From NCBI RefSeq assembly GCF_009729075.1, contig NZ_VTGY01000008.1, positions 62,001 through 126,000 of the forward strand: a stretch of DNA of 64,000 nt, read 5' to 3'. Source of the DNA: Mycolicibacterium sp. CBMA 226. GTDB lineage: Bacteria > Actinomycetota > Actinomycetes > Mycobacteriales > Mycobacteriaceae. Shown piece after piece: positions 30,293 to 39,394 of the stretch. Positions within the stretch are counted from its first letter, which is position 1, and each line of letters opens with the position of its first letter. The notes under the pieces were generated by a model, which was not told the DNA's origin, did not search any database, and saw nothing but the letters and a program-made list of their open reading frames with translations. Both the position numbers and the translations under genes were made by a program.

Positions 30293-32125
30293 GTGAGTAC
30301 TGCGCACGTAAGTCGACCCTGGCAAGCCCTCTGGGCCATGATGTTCGGCTTCTTCATGATCCTGGTGGACTCCACGATCGTCGCCGTCGCCAACGTCGTC
30401 ATCATGCGGAAGCTCGGCACCGACTACGACGGTGTCATCTGGGTGACCAGCGCATACCTGCTGGCGTACGCCGTTCCGCTGCTGGTTGCCGGCCGGCTCG
30501 GTGACCGCTTCGGACCACGGAACCTGTATCTGACCGGACTGGCGGTGTTCACGCTCGCGTCGCTGTGGTGCGGCCTGTCCGGCAGCATCGGCATGCTCAT
30601 CGCCGCGCGCGTCGTTCAGGGCCTCGGCGCGGCGCTGCTGACGCCGCAGACCCTCTCCACGATCACCCGCATCTTCCCGGCTGACCACCGCGGTGCGGCC
30701 ATGAGCGTGTGGGGTGCCACCGCCGGGGTGGCAACACTCGTCGGGCCGCTGGCCGGTGGCGTGCTGGTAGACCACCTCGGCTGGCAGTGGATCTTCTTCG
30801 TCAACGTGCCGATCGGCATCGTCGGGCTGGCCCTGGCCTGGGTGCTGGTGCCTCAGCTGCCCACCGAGCGGCACCGGTTCGACGTCCTCGGCGTGGTGCT
30901 GTCAGGCATCGGCATGTTCGGCATCGTGTTCGGTCTGCAGGAGGGGCAGACGCACGAGTGGGCCTGGTGGATCTGGCTGGTGATCCTCGCCGGAGTGGGC
31001 TTCATGGCGGCCTTCGTGTACTGGCAGTCGGTCAACCCCGACGAGCCGCTGATCCCGTTGACGGTGTTCCACGACAACGACTTCTGCCTGTCCAACGTCG
31101 CAGTGGCCACCATCGGTTTCTGCGTCACCGCCATGATCCTGCCGGTGATGTTCCACGCCCAAGCCGTCCTTGGTCTGAGTGCGACGGAGTCGGCTCTGCT
31201 CACTGCGCCCATGGCAGTGGTGTCCGGCGTGCTGGCGCCGGTCGTGGGCAAGCTGATCGACCGCTACCCGCCGCAGCCCATCGTCGGGTCAGGGTTCTCG
31301 GCGCTGGCGATCGGACTGACGTGGTTGTCGTTCGGGTTGACCCCCACCACGCCGCTGTGGCAATTGGTGCTGCCGTTCATCGCCATGGGTATCGGCATGG
31401 CCTTCATCTGGTCGCCGCTCGCGGCCACCGCCACCCGTAATCTGCCGCCGCGGCTGGCCGGCGCCGGGTCGGGCGTCTACAACGCGACGCGGCAGGTCGG
31501 TTCGGTGCTGGGCAGCGCGGGCATGGCCGCCTACATGACCTCCCGGATCAGCGCCGAGATGCCGACCGGTGGACGGCCGCCGGCCGGCGAGGGCGCGCCC
31601 GTGACGCTGCCGCCGTTCCTACAAGAGCCGTTCGCCACCGCGATGTCGCAGTCGCTGCTGCTGCCGGCGTTCGTCGCGTTGTTCGGTGTTGTCGCCGCGC
31701 TGTTCCTGCGCGGTCAGGCGACCGCGCGCGCGAAACCGAACCCGATCCGGGAACCGGCTGAGCCCAACTACTTTCCCGATGACGACGACTACGTCGAGTA
31801 CACCGTCGACCGTGCCGCATTCGATGCCGTGGACGATTCCGAGCCGTGGGACACGCGGTACGCCGAACCCGACGAGCACTACGAGCACTACGAGCATTAC
31901 GAGCACGACGAGTCCGAAGAGCACTACGGGCCCGAAGAACCCGAAGAGCCGCGCACCTCACCTATTGCGATGCACGTCGACCACTGGCACAGCCCGCCTC
32001 GCCCCGAGGTCGTGGTGACTGATGCGCCTGTGCCGCCACTCCGGGGCCGGCATTACCGGGAAGATGACGACGATGACGTCGAAGACCCGGGCATCTACGG
32101 GGTGCACTCGATGCGGTTCAACTAG
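30293..32125 (+). CDS. MFS exporter, DHA2/EmrB type, with acidic His-rich tail
   Basis: A 610-residue transporter with 14 predicted helices, corresponding to Rv1250. Typical DHA2 motifs are [18 protein letters not shown] in helix 1, [14 protein letters not shown], and [23 protein letters not shown] (antiporter motif C region). After the last helix (about residue 478) comes a cytoplasmic tail of some 130 residues, very acidic. It contains a threefold EHY repeat near position 530 and further His-Asp-Glu clusters. It expels hydrophobic drugs in exchange for protons. The tail may bind metal ions, which is inference. The GTG start lies at 30293, and the gene ends 8 bp into the convergent LuxR gene. 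Confidence 0.85.
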   Translation: MSTAHVSRPWQALWAMMFGFFMILVDSTIVAVANVVIMRKLGTDYDGVIWVTSAYLLAYAVPLLVAGRLGDRFGPRNLYLTGLAVFTLASLWCGLSGSIGMLIAARVVQGLGAALLTPQTLSTITRIFPADHRGAAMSVWGATAGVATLVGPLAGGVLVDHLGWQWIFFVNVPIGIVGLALAWVLVPQLPTERHRFDVLGVVLSGIGMFGIVFGLQEGQTHEWAWWIWLVILAGVGFMAAFVYWQSVNPDEPLIPLTVFHDNDFCLSNVAVATIGFCVTAMILPVMFHAQAVLGLSATESALLTAPMAVVSGVLAPVVGKLIDRYPPQPIVGSGFSALAIGLTWLSFGLTPTTPLWQLVLPFIAMGIGMAFIWSPLAATATRNLPPRLAGAGSGVYNATRQVGSVLGSAGMAAYMTSRISAEMPTGGRPPAGEGAPVTLPPFLQEPFATAMSQSLLLPAFVALFGVVAALFLRGQATARAKPNPIREPAEPNYFPDDDDYVEYTVDRAAFDAVDDSEPWDTRYAEPDEHYEHYEHYEHDESEEHYGPEEPEEPRTSPIAMHVDHWHSPPRPEVVVTDAPVPPLRGRHYREDDDDDVEDPGIYGVHSMRFN

Positions 32126-34736
32126 AGCCGGCCTTCACTTCCTCGAATTGCCTTACCAGGGCTGATAACTCGGCGCGCGTCGAAATGCCGGCTTTCGTAC
32201 CGGCTTGGTAGACATGGCCTTCCACCGTCCGGACGGACAGCGACAACGCCACGGCGATCTCTTTGTTGGACAAGCCTTGTGACACCAGCCGAGTGATCTC
32301 GTGCTCACGTCGCGTGAACGGCAGCTCAACCTTGGCGGCGGTGAGCGCGGGGCTGATTGCGCCACCGCAGCGCAGTGCCAGCAGCTGGGCCCTGCCGCTT
32401 GCGGCGAGCGCGCTTGCGGCCTCGCCGTCCCGGCGGTGTGTGACGGATGCCTGGGCGGCGGCATCGGCTGCGGCCAGCACATCACCCATCGATTCAAATG
32501 CCCGAGACACCGCATCCAGACCGGCCGCGTCCGAGCCGGTCAAGGCCCGCGCGTAGCGGGCCGCCAGCGGCGCGCGGGGCCCCTGGACCTGGGCCGCCAA
32601 TTCTGTCAGGCGCTCGTCGCAGCCGGTGGCGCCGAAAGAGGTCGCCGTCTGCAGACACATCACTTCGCGGGCCGGCTGGCCATGCTCCTGCGCGAATTGT
32701 GCTGCCTGGACGGCAATTTCGCGCGCTTCGGCGAGCTGCCCCTGGACTGCGCGGACCCAGGCCGTGGCCCGCAGATACGACGGCTCAAGAAACGTCCACG
32801 TGGGGTGCCGCAGGCGCGCGGCAGCCGTCGCCGCCGCGATCGCGCCGGTGACATCGCCGGACCGGGCCAGCGCCTCGATATGCGGGATGCGGGTGCGGTA
32901 GAAAACCCCGCCGGTGTCTCCGGAGTCTCCGAAACCTGCACTGGCCGAACGTAAATACGCAAGAGCGGCAGCCAAATCGCCACCGCCGAGCGCCGTCATC
33001 CCCTGCGCCGCCAGAGCCATCCACAGAGATGCTCCGTCGAACCCGCGGCACCGCTCGTACTCGCGTTCAGCGACCCCGGCCGCTTCCTCGACGTACCCGG
33101 CCGCCAGCAGTGCTTCAGCGTGGAACTCTGCCAGACCGGTGCCGTGGATCGCATCGTGTGGCGACTCCAGCTGGCTGCGGTATCCGGCGGCTGCGCTTTG
33201 GGTGGCCTCGCGGGTCCTGCCCAGATCGCCATGCGCGATGGTTTCGACGGTGCGGGCCACCACTTTGCCGATCGCGTCCAATCGGTGGTGGTCGACCACC
33301 GACATCGTGCGGATCGCGGCTGCCGGCTCGGCGGCCATCACGTGCGCTATCGCTCGGAAGGTTCGCAGTGCGTGATTTCGGGAATGGTCATCGGAGCTCA
33401 TCGACGAGTCGATGAGTTTGACGGCTTCGTCGGGATTGCGCAGTGGCCACATCAGCACAGCGGCGCGCTGCAGGACGCCGTCGAGGAAACCCGGCTCCAC
33501 GGTGTCGTCGGCATCGAGGCTGTCGAGGATCTCCCGCGCCGATTCGCCCTTTTCCTGCAGGAAAAGGATATGGGACAACAGGAGTTTGGCCGCTCGACTG
33601 GGCTCCGCGCCGATCGCTTCCCGGCACAGCCGCTCGGCGAGTCGCAGATCAAGGCGCGCCGCGGCGGCCTTCGCGGCCCGTCTCAACACATTCGGCTCGG
33701 ATGGAAGGTCCGAAGCCAACCACAGCAAGCCGAGTTGCAGCGGGTCGTCGACTTTCCCCTCCGCCATGGCGGAGGCCACGCGACCACGTAACCTGCGCAG
33801 CCGCAGCGGCCCGCACCGGCTCAACCGGATCTCGCTGTACAGGGGGTGCCCGACGCAGACGGCATCACCGGCAGCGGCCATGGTGATCAGCTCGCATTGT
33901 TCAGCCGCCTCGACGGCCTGGGTGCCCACCAGTTCCTGCAGCAGTCCGCGGTTGATCGGTTCGGCGATGGCGACAATGTCCACCACTTCGCGCACGTTTT
34001 CGGAGATTGCCCCGATCTGCTGCTCTACCAGTTCCACCAGCGATGGTGACGCTGACGGTTTGCCATTCCAGCGCCATTCGCCGTCGACGGTGGTCAACCG
34101 GCCGGATTCACGTTCGTGGTCCACCAGGTGACGCAGGAAGAGGGCATTGCCGCGACTCAAGCGCCACATGCGGTCCGCGCAATCACGGCCGACGGGACCG
34201 CCGAGGGCAGCCGCGAGCACCCGGTCGGATTCCTGCCGCGGCAGCGGCAACAGTTCCAACCGTCGGAGCAGACCGTCCTTCCACAGCGCGGTCACCGCAT
34301 CGGGAGCGCGCTCGCCGCGGCGAATCGTGACGAGCATGCCGGCCACGTCCTGAAGCGCGAGCTGGTGCACAACCAAGGCCGACAAGTCGTCCAGCAGGTG
34401 CGCATCGTCGACGATGAGCAGCAGTGGCGCGCCATCGGCGCCGGCGATCAGTTCGGCCAGCACCTTGCGCGCCAATCGCAGCGGCGACGTGTCGCTGTCG
34501 TCGGTCCACCGGGCGAAGGCGCCCAGCGTGACCTGACGGCCGGTCGCGGTGCCGGCCACGCGCCGCACCACCCATCCTGACTGCGTGGCCAGCTCCGCCG
34601 CCGCTCCCGCCAGCCTGGTCTTACCGACGCCTGCCGCCCCGGCGAGTACCAGTCCGCCGCGCGCGTCGGCGGCCAGCATTTCGCGCACGGCGCGAAGTTC
34701 GTTGCGGCGGCCGGTCAGCGGCCAGCACTCGGGCAC
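32118..34736 (-). CDS. LuxR-family regulator with AAA ATPase domain (LAL/MalT-like)
   Basis: An 872-residue regulator. The N-terminal ATPase has Walker A GAAGVGKT at about residues 33-40 and Walker [13 protein letters not shown] long helical, TPR-like sensor region occupies the middle. The last 65 residues form a LuxR-type helix-turn-helix: [20 protein letters not shown] and [12 protein letters not shown]. Such proteins activate transcription after binding a ligand and ATP. The GTG at 34736 has TAAAAT 7 nt upstream, a near-ideal -10 element for a leaderless mRNA. It is divergent from the large secreted-protein gene, its most obvious target. Confidence 0.88.
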   Translation of the reverse strand: MPECWPLTGRRNELRAVREMLAADARGGLVLAGAAGVGKTRLAGAAAELATQSGWVVRRVAGTATGRQVTLGAFARWTDDSDTSPLRLARKVLAELIAGADGAPLLLIVDDAHLLDDLSALVVHQLALQDVAGMLVTIRRGERAPDAVTALWKDGLLRRLELLPLPRQESDRVLAAALGGPVGRDCADRMWRLSRGNALFLRHLVDHERESGRLTTVDGEWRWNGKPSASPSLVELVEQQIGAISENVREVVDIVAIAEPINRGLLQELVGTQAVEAAEQCELITMAAAGDAVCVGHPLYSEIRLSRCGPLRLRRLRGRVASAMAEGKVDDPLQLGLLWLASDLPSEPNVLRRAAKAAAARLDLRLAERLCREAIGAEPSRAAKLLLSHILFLQEKGESAREILDSLDADDTVEPGFLDGVLQRAAVLMWPLRNPDEAVKLIDSSMSSDDHSRNHALRTFRAIAHVMAAEPAAAIRTMSVVDHHRLDAIGKVVARTVETIAHGDLGRTREATQSAAAGYRSQLESPHDAIHGTGLAEFHAEALLAAGYVEEAAGVAEREYERCRGFDGASLWMALAAQGMTALGGGDLAAALAYLRSASAGFGDSGDTGGVFYRTRIPHIEALARSGDVTGAIAAATAAARLRHPTWTFLEPSYLRATAWVRAVQGQLAEAREIAVQAAQFAQEHGQPAREVMCLQTATSFGATGCDERLTELAAQVQGPRAPLAARYARALTGSDAAGLDAVSRAFESMGDVLAAADAAAQASVTHRRDGEAASALAASGRAQLLALRCGGAISPALTAAKVELPFTRREHEITRLVSQGLSNKEIAVALSLSVRTVEGHVYQAGTKAGISTRAELSALVRQFEEVKAGSS

Positions 34737-34743
34737 GCGACAG

Positions 34744-34749
34744 ATTTTA
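34744..34749 (-). promoter_or_regulatory. -10 element, leaderless start of the LuxR-type gene
   Basis: TAAAAT on the minus strand ends 7 nt before the GTG at 34736, with no Shine-Dalgarno sequence. Confidence 0.6.
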
Positions 34750-34839
34750 GTGATGGCAGCGCCTGTGACTACCTGGATTCTGTGAAGTACCTCGTGGTGA
34801 CTACGTGAATCTGGCAGATATATACGTGTTCGTCAGTTT

Positions 34840-34853
34840 CGTCACGCGTGACG
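34840..34853. promoter_or_regulatory. Perfect 14-bp palindrome in the LuxR/secreted-protein intergenic region
   Basis: CGTCACG-CGTGACG is a perfect dyad 85 bp before the start of the secreted repeat protein and 104 bp from the divergent LuxR start. It is a plausible binding site for the neighbouring regulator. The surrounding 200 bp are AT-richer than the genes and include TATATA at about 34829-34834. Confidence 0.45.
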
Positions 34854-34937
34854 CGCTTGCAGCGGTTAGCCTGCGGCTATTCGCTGACGTGCGCCTGCTT
34901 TCGACGCATGCCGAAACCGACTACGAGGAGTGCGGCG

Positions 34938-37691
34938 ATGGGTTCTGCGCGGAACGTCGGACGGGTCGGTGCACTCGCGGTTGCGTTGGGGGTCGGTTTT
35001 GCAATGACGGCCCATGCCTGTCCCGCATGGGCCGAACCCGGGTCAGCCGGCAGCACGACCGGACAAGCAGGTGGGGCCGATTCTGCCGGCGCGAGCGGTG
35101 GCCCCGCGCATAGCGGTCCGGTGGGGGACCGCAAGTCAGTCCATGCCGGCACCGCAGCGACACCGGCTACCGCTACGGCAGTCACCGCGACGTCGGCGAC
35201 GACTACGGCAGTCACTACAAAGGCGGACACTGCGGCCTCGGCCGCCGCGGCATCGGCTACCGTGACGGCAGTCGCCGCGGAACCGAAAGCGCCGAGCCAC
35301 CGTGGGCCAGTATCGACTGCCGCGACCGCCACCGCAGCGCCGAAGCAGGGGGCGACGGTGCCGCCGAGCCTCCCGGTGTCCACCCCGAAGCCACTGACGG
35401 CAGTCACTCCGCATGCCGCGGTCGCTGACGTCAAACTTGAAGCAAAGCAAGCTGTGTCGGCATCAACGCCGGTGGCGGTGACCAGTCCGCCGACCGTCGC
35501 CGGCGGCGCGCGCCCGCTGGCCGCCACCACTGTCACCAACCAAGTGGGAACAACGCCGGTCACCGCGCCCGCGGCGCCGGACCCGATCCGGGCGTTCCTC
35601 GCATTGCCGGCCACCATCCTGTCCACGGCGGGCGCGCTGGTGCAGACGGTACTGACCTCATTCACCACGCCGGCGCCCGGCTCGCCCCCGAATCCGCCGT
35701 TGCTGTGGGCGCTAGCCGCGGTGGTGCGCCGGGAGTTCTTCAACGCGCCGGTCGATGTGAAATACACGGTATCTAAACCAGATTCGTCGGGGAACGTGAC
35801 GATCAGCCTCGATCAAACCGACAGCGGCGGGAACCAGCTGGACTACAGCGCGACCAATGGTGCCAAAGGCGCTGTCGCACTCAATGCCGATGGGCACAGC
35901 TTCACTTACACCCCGACCGCCGGCCAGACCGGAACCGACACGGTGACCATCACAGCCACCGACCCGTCGATAACCCATATCAACGGGTTTGCCGGGCTGC
36001 TGAACGCGCTCAGTTTCGGGCTGCTTGGTGACGCCGGTCGCACCGCCACGGCCAATGTCTCGGTCACGCTCAATACCCCGCCCACCTTGAAGCTCACCGC
36101 CGGTGCTCCGGACGCGAATTCCGGTGCGGTGACGGTGAATGCGGTGGTCACCGACGTCGATGGCGATCCGCTCACCTTGTCGGTAACTCAACCGGGTGGC
36201 ACGACGGGCTCAGTGGGTACACCGACTCTCGTCGACGCCGCCACCGGTACCTACTCGATCATCTACACACCAACCGACCAGGCGCGCCACATCGCGTCGT
36301 CTGACACCGCGACAGCGGCGCAGCAGTCCGACAGCTTCACTGTCAGTGTCGATGATGGGCACGGCGCTACCACCACCCAGACCGTCGGCGTCGCGATCTC
36401 TCCGGAAAACAGTGCGCCGCAGTTCTCCACGGTTACCTCGTCCACTGATGCGAATGGAAAAGTCTCCGGCACAGTGGCATTCACCGATGCCAACCACGAC
36501 ACCGTGACCTATACGGGTACGGCGACCACCATCAAGGGCGCTGTGGTCGTCAATTCCGATGGCAGTTTCACCTACACGCCCACGGCTGATGAACGCAATG
36601 TCGCGGCCGTGATCGGCGCCACCGACACCGACCAGTTCACTGTCAGTGCCAACGACGGCCACGGTGGCACCGGCTCGACCAACGTCTCGGTGACCATCCT
36701 GCCGGCAGTGATCCAGTCGAACCCGACCCCGGCTGGCATCGCGTCAGACCCTGAGGCTGCCTTGGCGACCGCGCAGTCGCTCATCGCCGCGGACACCGCC
36801 GCATACAACACGGTTCAGGCGAGCATGGGCAAGTCGATAACCGCGTACAACCGTCTGGTCGACCCGACCGTCCTGCTGAACAGCATCCAGCAGATCAAGG
36901 CGCAGACGCAGGCGGCGCTGACCGCCCAGCTGGCGCAGATCGGGTTGCCGACTGGCCTGCTGCCGAATCCGGTTACGCAGCTCCAAAGCACCATCGGGCC
37001 GCTGACTGCGGACCAGTTGACGACGCTCTTGAACGAGCAGAAGGCGAACGTCAACTCTCAGCAGGCCTTGCTGGAGTCGCTCACCACGGCGCAAAATGCG
37101 AGGGCGGCCATTGCGGCCAAGACGGCCAGCGCGCCGGTCTTCAACAGGGTCGACTACACGGTCGGTGCCAATGGTGCCCTCACGGGCCAGGTGTATTTCG
37201 TTGACCCACAGGGGAAATCGATGACCATCTTCGGCGTCGGCGACACGATCACTCCCCAATTCGATCAATCGGGAAGTGGCTCTTTCTCCTTCCCGGCGCC
37301 GTCTCCGGCCGACTACACATCGAGCCTCTCGTTCGATGTCGAGGCCACGGACAGCAGCGGCAATATCACGAAGACTCAGATCTCCCTTAGTCGCACGAAT
37401 TCGAGCGCACCGGCGACGACCACAAGGCAATCGCAAGTGTTGACTGTGTTTTCGAGTCTGTTCAGCAACCTAGCCGGCGGGGTGCAATCGGCTTCCGCGA
37501 GCGTCGACCAGTTGCAAGCCCAAAGGGACCAGGCTCAGGCTCAGCAGGACACGACTCTGGTGCAGCAGCTGGACGACCAGATCAGCGTCGCTCAAGCCAA
37601 TTTGGCGAACGTACTGACGAACTTACTGGCCGCACAGCACGGACTCAGCGCGGGATACGCCGCGGGCACGTTCAGCAACCTTCCCTCCTGA
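34938..37691 (+). CDS. Large secreted surface protein with Ig-like/VCBS-type repeats
   Basis: A 917-residue exported protein. Signal peptide 1-32 ends in AWA, followed by EPG. A Thr/Ala/Val-rich low-complexity region runs to about 215. A hydrophobic and amphipathic block ending LLWALAAVVRREFFN follows, a hallmark I recall from large mycobacterial wall proteins. Three bacterial Ig-like/VCBS-type repeats (about 270-640) carry NxDGxSFTYTPT and DxFTVSxxDGHG motifs. Helical, Gln-rich coiled-coil segments flank a further beta domain and end at Ser917. The ATG at 34938 follows GAGGAG. It has no sortase or lipid anchor. A role in adhesion or cell-surface structure is inference. It is an insertion relative to M. 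tuberculosis. Confidence 0.82.
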   Translation: MGSARNVGRVGALAVALGVGFAMTAHACPAWAEPGSAGSTTGQAGGADSAGASGGPAHSGPVGDRKSVHAGTAATPATATAVTATSATTTAVTTKADTAASAAAASATVTAVAAEPKAPSHRGPVSTAATATAAPKQGATVPPSLPVSTPKPLTAVTPHAAVADVKLEAKQAVSASTPVAVTSPPTVAGGARPLAATTVTNQVGTTPVTAPAAPDPIRAFLALPATILSTAGALVQTVLTSFTTPAPGSPPNPPLLWALAAVVRREFFNAPVDVKYTVSKPDSSGNVTISLDQTDSGGNQLDYSATNGAKGAVALNADGHSFTYTPTAGQTGTDTVTITATDPSITHINGFAGLLNALSFGLLGDAGRTATANVSVTLNTPPTLKLTAGAPDANSGAVTVNAVVTDVDGDPLTLSVTQPGGTTGSVGTPTLVDAATGTYSIIYTPTDQARHIASSDTATAAQQSDSFTVSVDDGHGATTTQTVGVAISPENSAPQFSTVTSSTDANGKVSGTVAFTDANHDTVTYTGTATTIKGAVVVNSDGSFTYTPTADERNVAAVIGATDTDQFTVSANDGHGGTGSTNVSVTILPAVIQSNPTPAGIASDPEAALATAQSLIAADTAAYNTVQASMGKSITAYNRLVDPTVLLNSIQQIKAQTQAALTAQLAQIGLPTGLLPNPVTQLQSTIGPLTADQLTTLLNEQKANVNSQQALLESLTTAQNARAAIAAKTASAPVFNRVDYTVGANGALTGQVYFVDPQGKSMTIFGVGDTITPQFDQSGSGSFSFPAPSPADYTSSLSFDVEATDSSGNITKTQISLSRTNSSAPATTTRQSQVLTVFSSLFSNLAGGVQSASASVDQLQAQRDQAQAQQDTTLVQQLDDQISVAQANLANVLTNLLAAQHGLSAGYAAGTFSNLPS

Positions 37692-37727
37692 CGCAGCAGC
37701 GCACCAAGATTCAGGTAGGCGGTCGAA

Positions 37728-38016
37728 TCAATCAGCGGCGTCCTTGGCGCGCGTCGCCTCGAAGGACACCGTCACCGATCATGACCTTTTCCGGACCGGA
37801 TAGTGGCGTAGCGCCGCTTTCGCCACGTAACACCTCCAGCGACGACGCGTCGGCGACCAGGTCGAGTGCCGACGGCTCATCGCCGGTCCACGTCACGGTC
37901 GCGTGCCAGGACGTCACCGAGATCGTCAGCCGGTGACCCAGTTTGGCTGCCGCCCCGGTCGCCGTGGTCCGGATCTGCGACTCCGAGTCCGATGGACCGA
38001 ACCGCCAAGCCGTCAT
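37728..38016 (-). pseudogene. YceI-family gene with internal deletion and frameshift
   Basis: From the ATG at 38016 the frame encodes 94 residues. The first 80 match the N-terminal half of mycobacterial YceI-like proteins (AAAKLGHRLTISVTSWHATV, SSLEVLRGESGATPLSGPEK). The rest of the lipocalin-like barrel is missing. In the +1 frame at 37775-37728 the last residues read VTVSFEATRAKDAAD before a stop, which looks like a YceI C-terminal strand. Probably about 70 codons were deleted and the ends joined out of frame. Intact YceI proteins bind isoprenoid lipids; this fragment should not fold. It lies between the inserted surface-protein gene and the FAD oxidase. Confidence 0.65.
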
Positions 38017-38041
38017 CAGAAACCACCATTCGTCATCGGTA

Positions 38042-39394
38042 TCAGCGGAACAACACTGCCGGGTTCAGATAGCCGGTCGGGTCGAACGCGGCTTTCACGG
38101 CACGCATTACGGCGATATCGGTTTCGGTGCGCGACATGGTGAGGTAGTCGCGCTTGCGGGTGCCGACACCGTGTTCGGAGCTGACATTGCCATCGCAGTC
38201 CGCGATGAGCGTCATCGTGGCGCCGTACAACGCGCGTTCTGTCTCGTCAGAGACGTTGCAGCGCACCAGGTTCAGGTGCAGGTTGCCCTCGCCGATGTGT
38301 CCGAACAACACCGGGATGGCGTCGGGTGCGTACTCGGCCACCAGTGTGACGGCCCGGTCGGTGAATTCATGGATCCTCGAAAGAGGAAGTGATACATCGA
38401 ATTTCAGCGGCGGCCCGTACCAGCCGAGGATTTCGCCGATCGACTCGCGCACCTGCCACAGTCTCTGAGACGCGCTGATGTCCATACCCACCGCGGGTTC
38501 GCCGACCAGTTCGGCGTCCTCCAGCGCTGAGGCCAGCAGCTCGGTCTGGTCGGTGTCGCCGGCCATCTCGATCAGCAGCTGCCAGGCACCGTCCACCGGA
38601 GCGGCGACCCCCAGGTGCTCGGCGGTCAGCGCACTGCCGCGCGAGTCGATGAGCTCGAGTGCGGCGATGCCGTCCATATCCCGGAATCGGCGGCCGGTAT
38701 CGATCAATGCTTCCAGATCGTCGAAGCCCGCCACCGCGGTAACGCGATGTGCCGGAGCCGGATACAGCCGAAGGTCGAGTCCGGTGATCACCCCGAGCGT
38801 GCCCTCTGCGCCGACGAACAAAGACGTCAGGTCGTAACCGGTGTTGTCGCTGCGCACGTGACTGTGCCGGTGCACCAGCGAGCCGTCGGGCAGCGCCACA
38901 TCGAGGCCCAGAATCTGTTCGCGCATATTGCCGTACCGCACGGTGCGCAGCCCGCCGGCGTTCGTCGACGCCATGCCGCCGACGGTCGCCGAATCCCGCG
39001 ACGCCAGATCGACTCCGAACACCAGACCAGCGGCGGCCGCGGCGTGCTGGACCGCGGCGCAGGTCGCTCCGGCCCCGGCCCGGACGCGGCGTTCCTCGGC
39101 GTCGACGGCGTCGATCGTCGACAAACGTTCGGTGGAGAGCAGGACGTCGTCGTGCTCGGGGACGGTGCCCGCCACCAGTGAGGTCCGGCCGCCCTGGACC
39201 GTGACATAGGCGCCCGCGTCGCGGCATACGCGCAGCACCGCCGCGACTTCGGCACCGCTGCCCGGACGGACCAGTGCTTGAGCGCGGCCCCGGTAGCGCC
39301 CGGTGTGGTCGACGACGCGGCTCGCGAGCACGTCAGGGTCGGTGGTGACATACGCCGGGCCGACTATCGAGGTCAATTGCGGCAGGAGCGTCAC
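38042..39394 (-). CDS. FAD-linked oxidase, GlcD/D-lactate dehydrogenase type
   Basis: A 450-residue flavoprotein. The FAD_binding_4 domain (about 35-210) contains VQGGRTSLVAGTVP, SATVGGMASTNAGG and LFVGAEGTLGVIT. The FAD-oxidase C domain ends with GHIGEGNLHLNLV and SSEHGVGTRKRDYL. The family oxidises 2-hydroxy acids such as glycolate or D-lactate. The GTG at 39394 overlaps the stop of the nuclease/helicase gene by 4 bp (GTGA); a much longer open frame upstream lies inside that gene and is rejected. A second member of the family lies at 52158-53522. Why it is coupled to a DNA enzyme is unclear. Confidence 0.85.
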   Translation of the reverse strand: MTLLPQLTSIVGPAYVTTDPDVLASRVVDHTGRYRGRAQALVRPGSGAEVAAVLRVCRDAGAYVTVQGGRTSLVAGTVPEHDDVLLSTERLSTIDAVDAEERRVRAGAGATCAAVQHAAAAAGLVFGVDLASRDSATVGGMASTNAGGLRTVRYGNMREQILGLDVALPDGSLVHRHSHVRSDNTGYDLTSLFVGAEGTLGVITGLDLRLYPAPAHRVTAVAGFDDLEALIDTGRRFRDMDGIAALELIDSRGSALTAEHLGVAAPVDGAWQLLIEMAGDTDQTELLASALEDAELVGEPAVGMDISASQRLWQVRESIGEILGWYGPPLKFDVSLPLSRIHEFTDRAVTLVAEYAPDAIPVLFGHIGEGNLHLNLVRCNVSDETERALYGATMTLIADCDGNVSSEHGVGTRKRDYLTMSRTETDIAVMRAVKAAFDPTGYLNPAVLFR

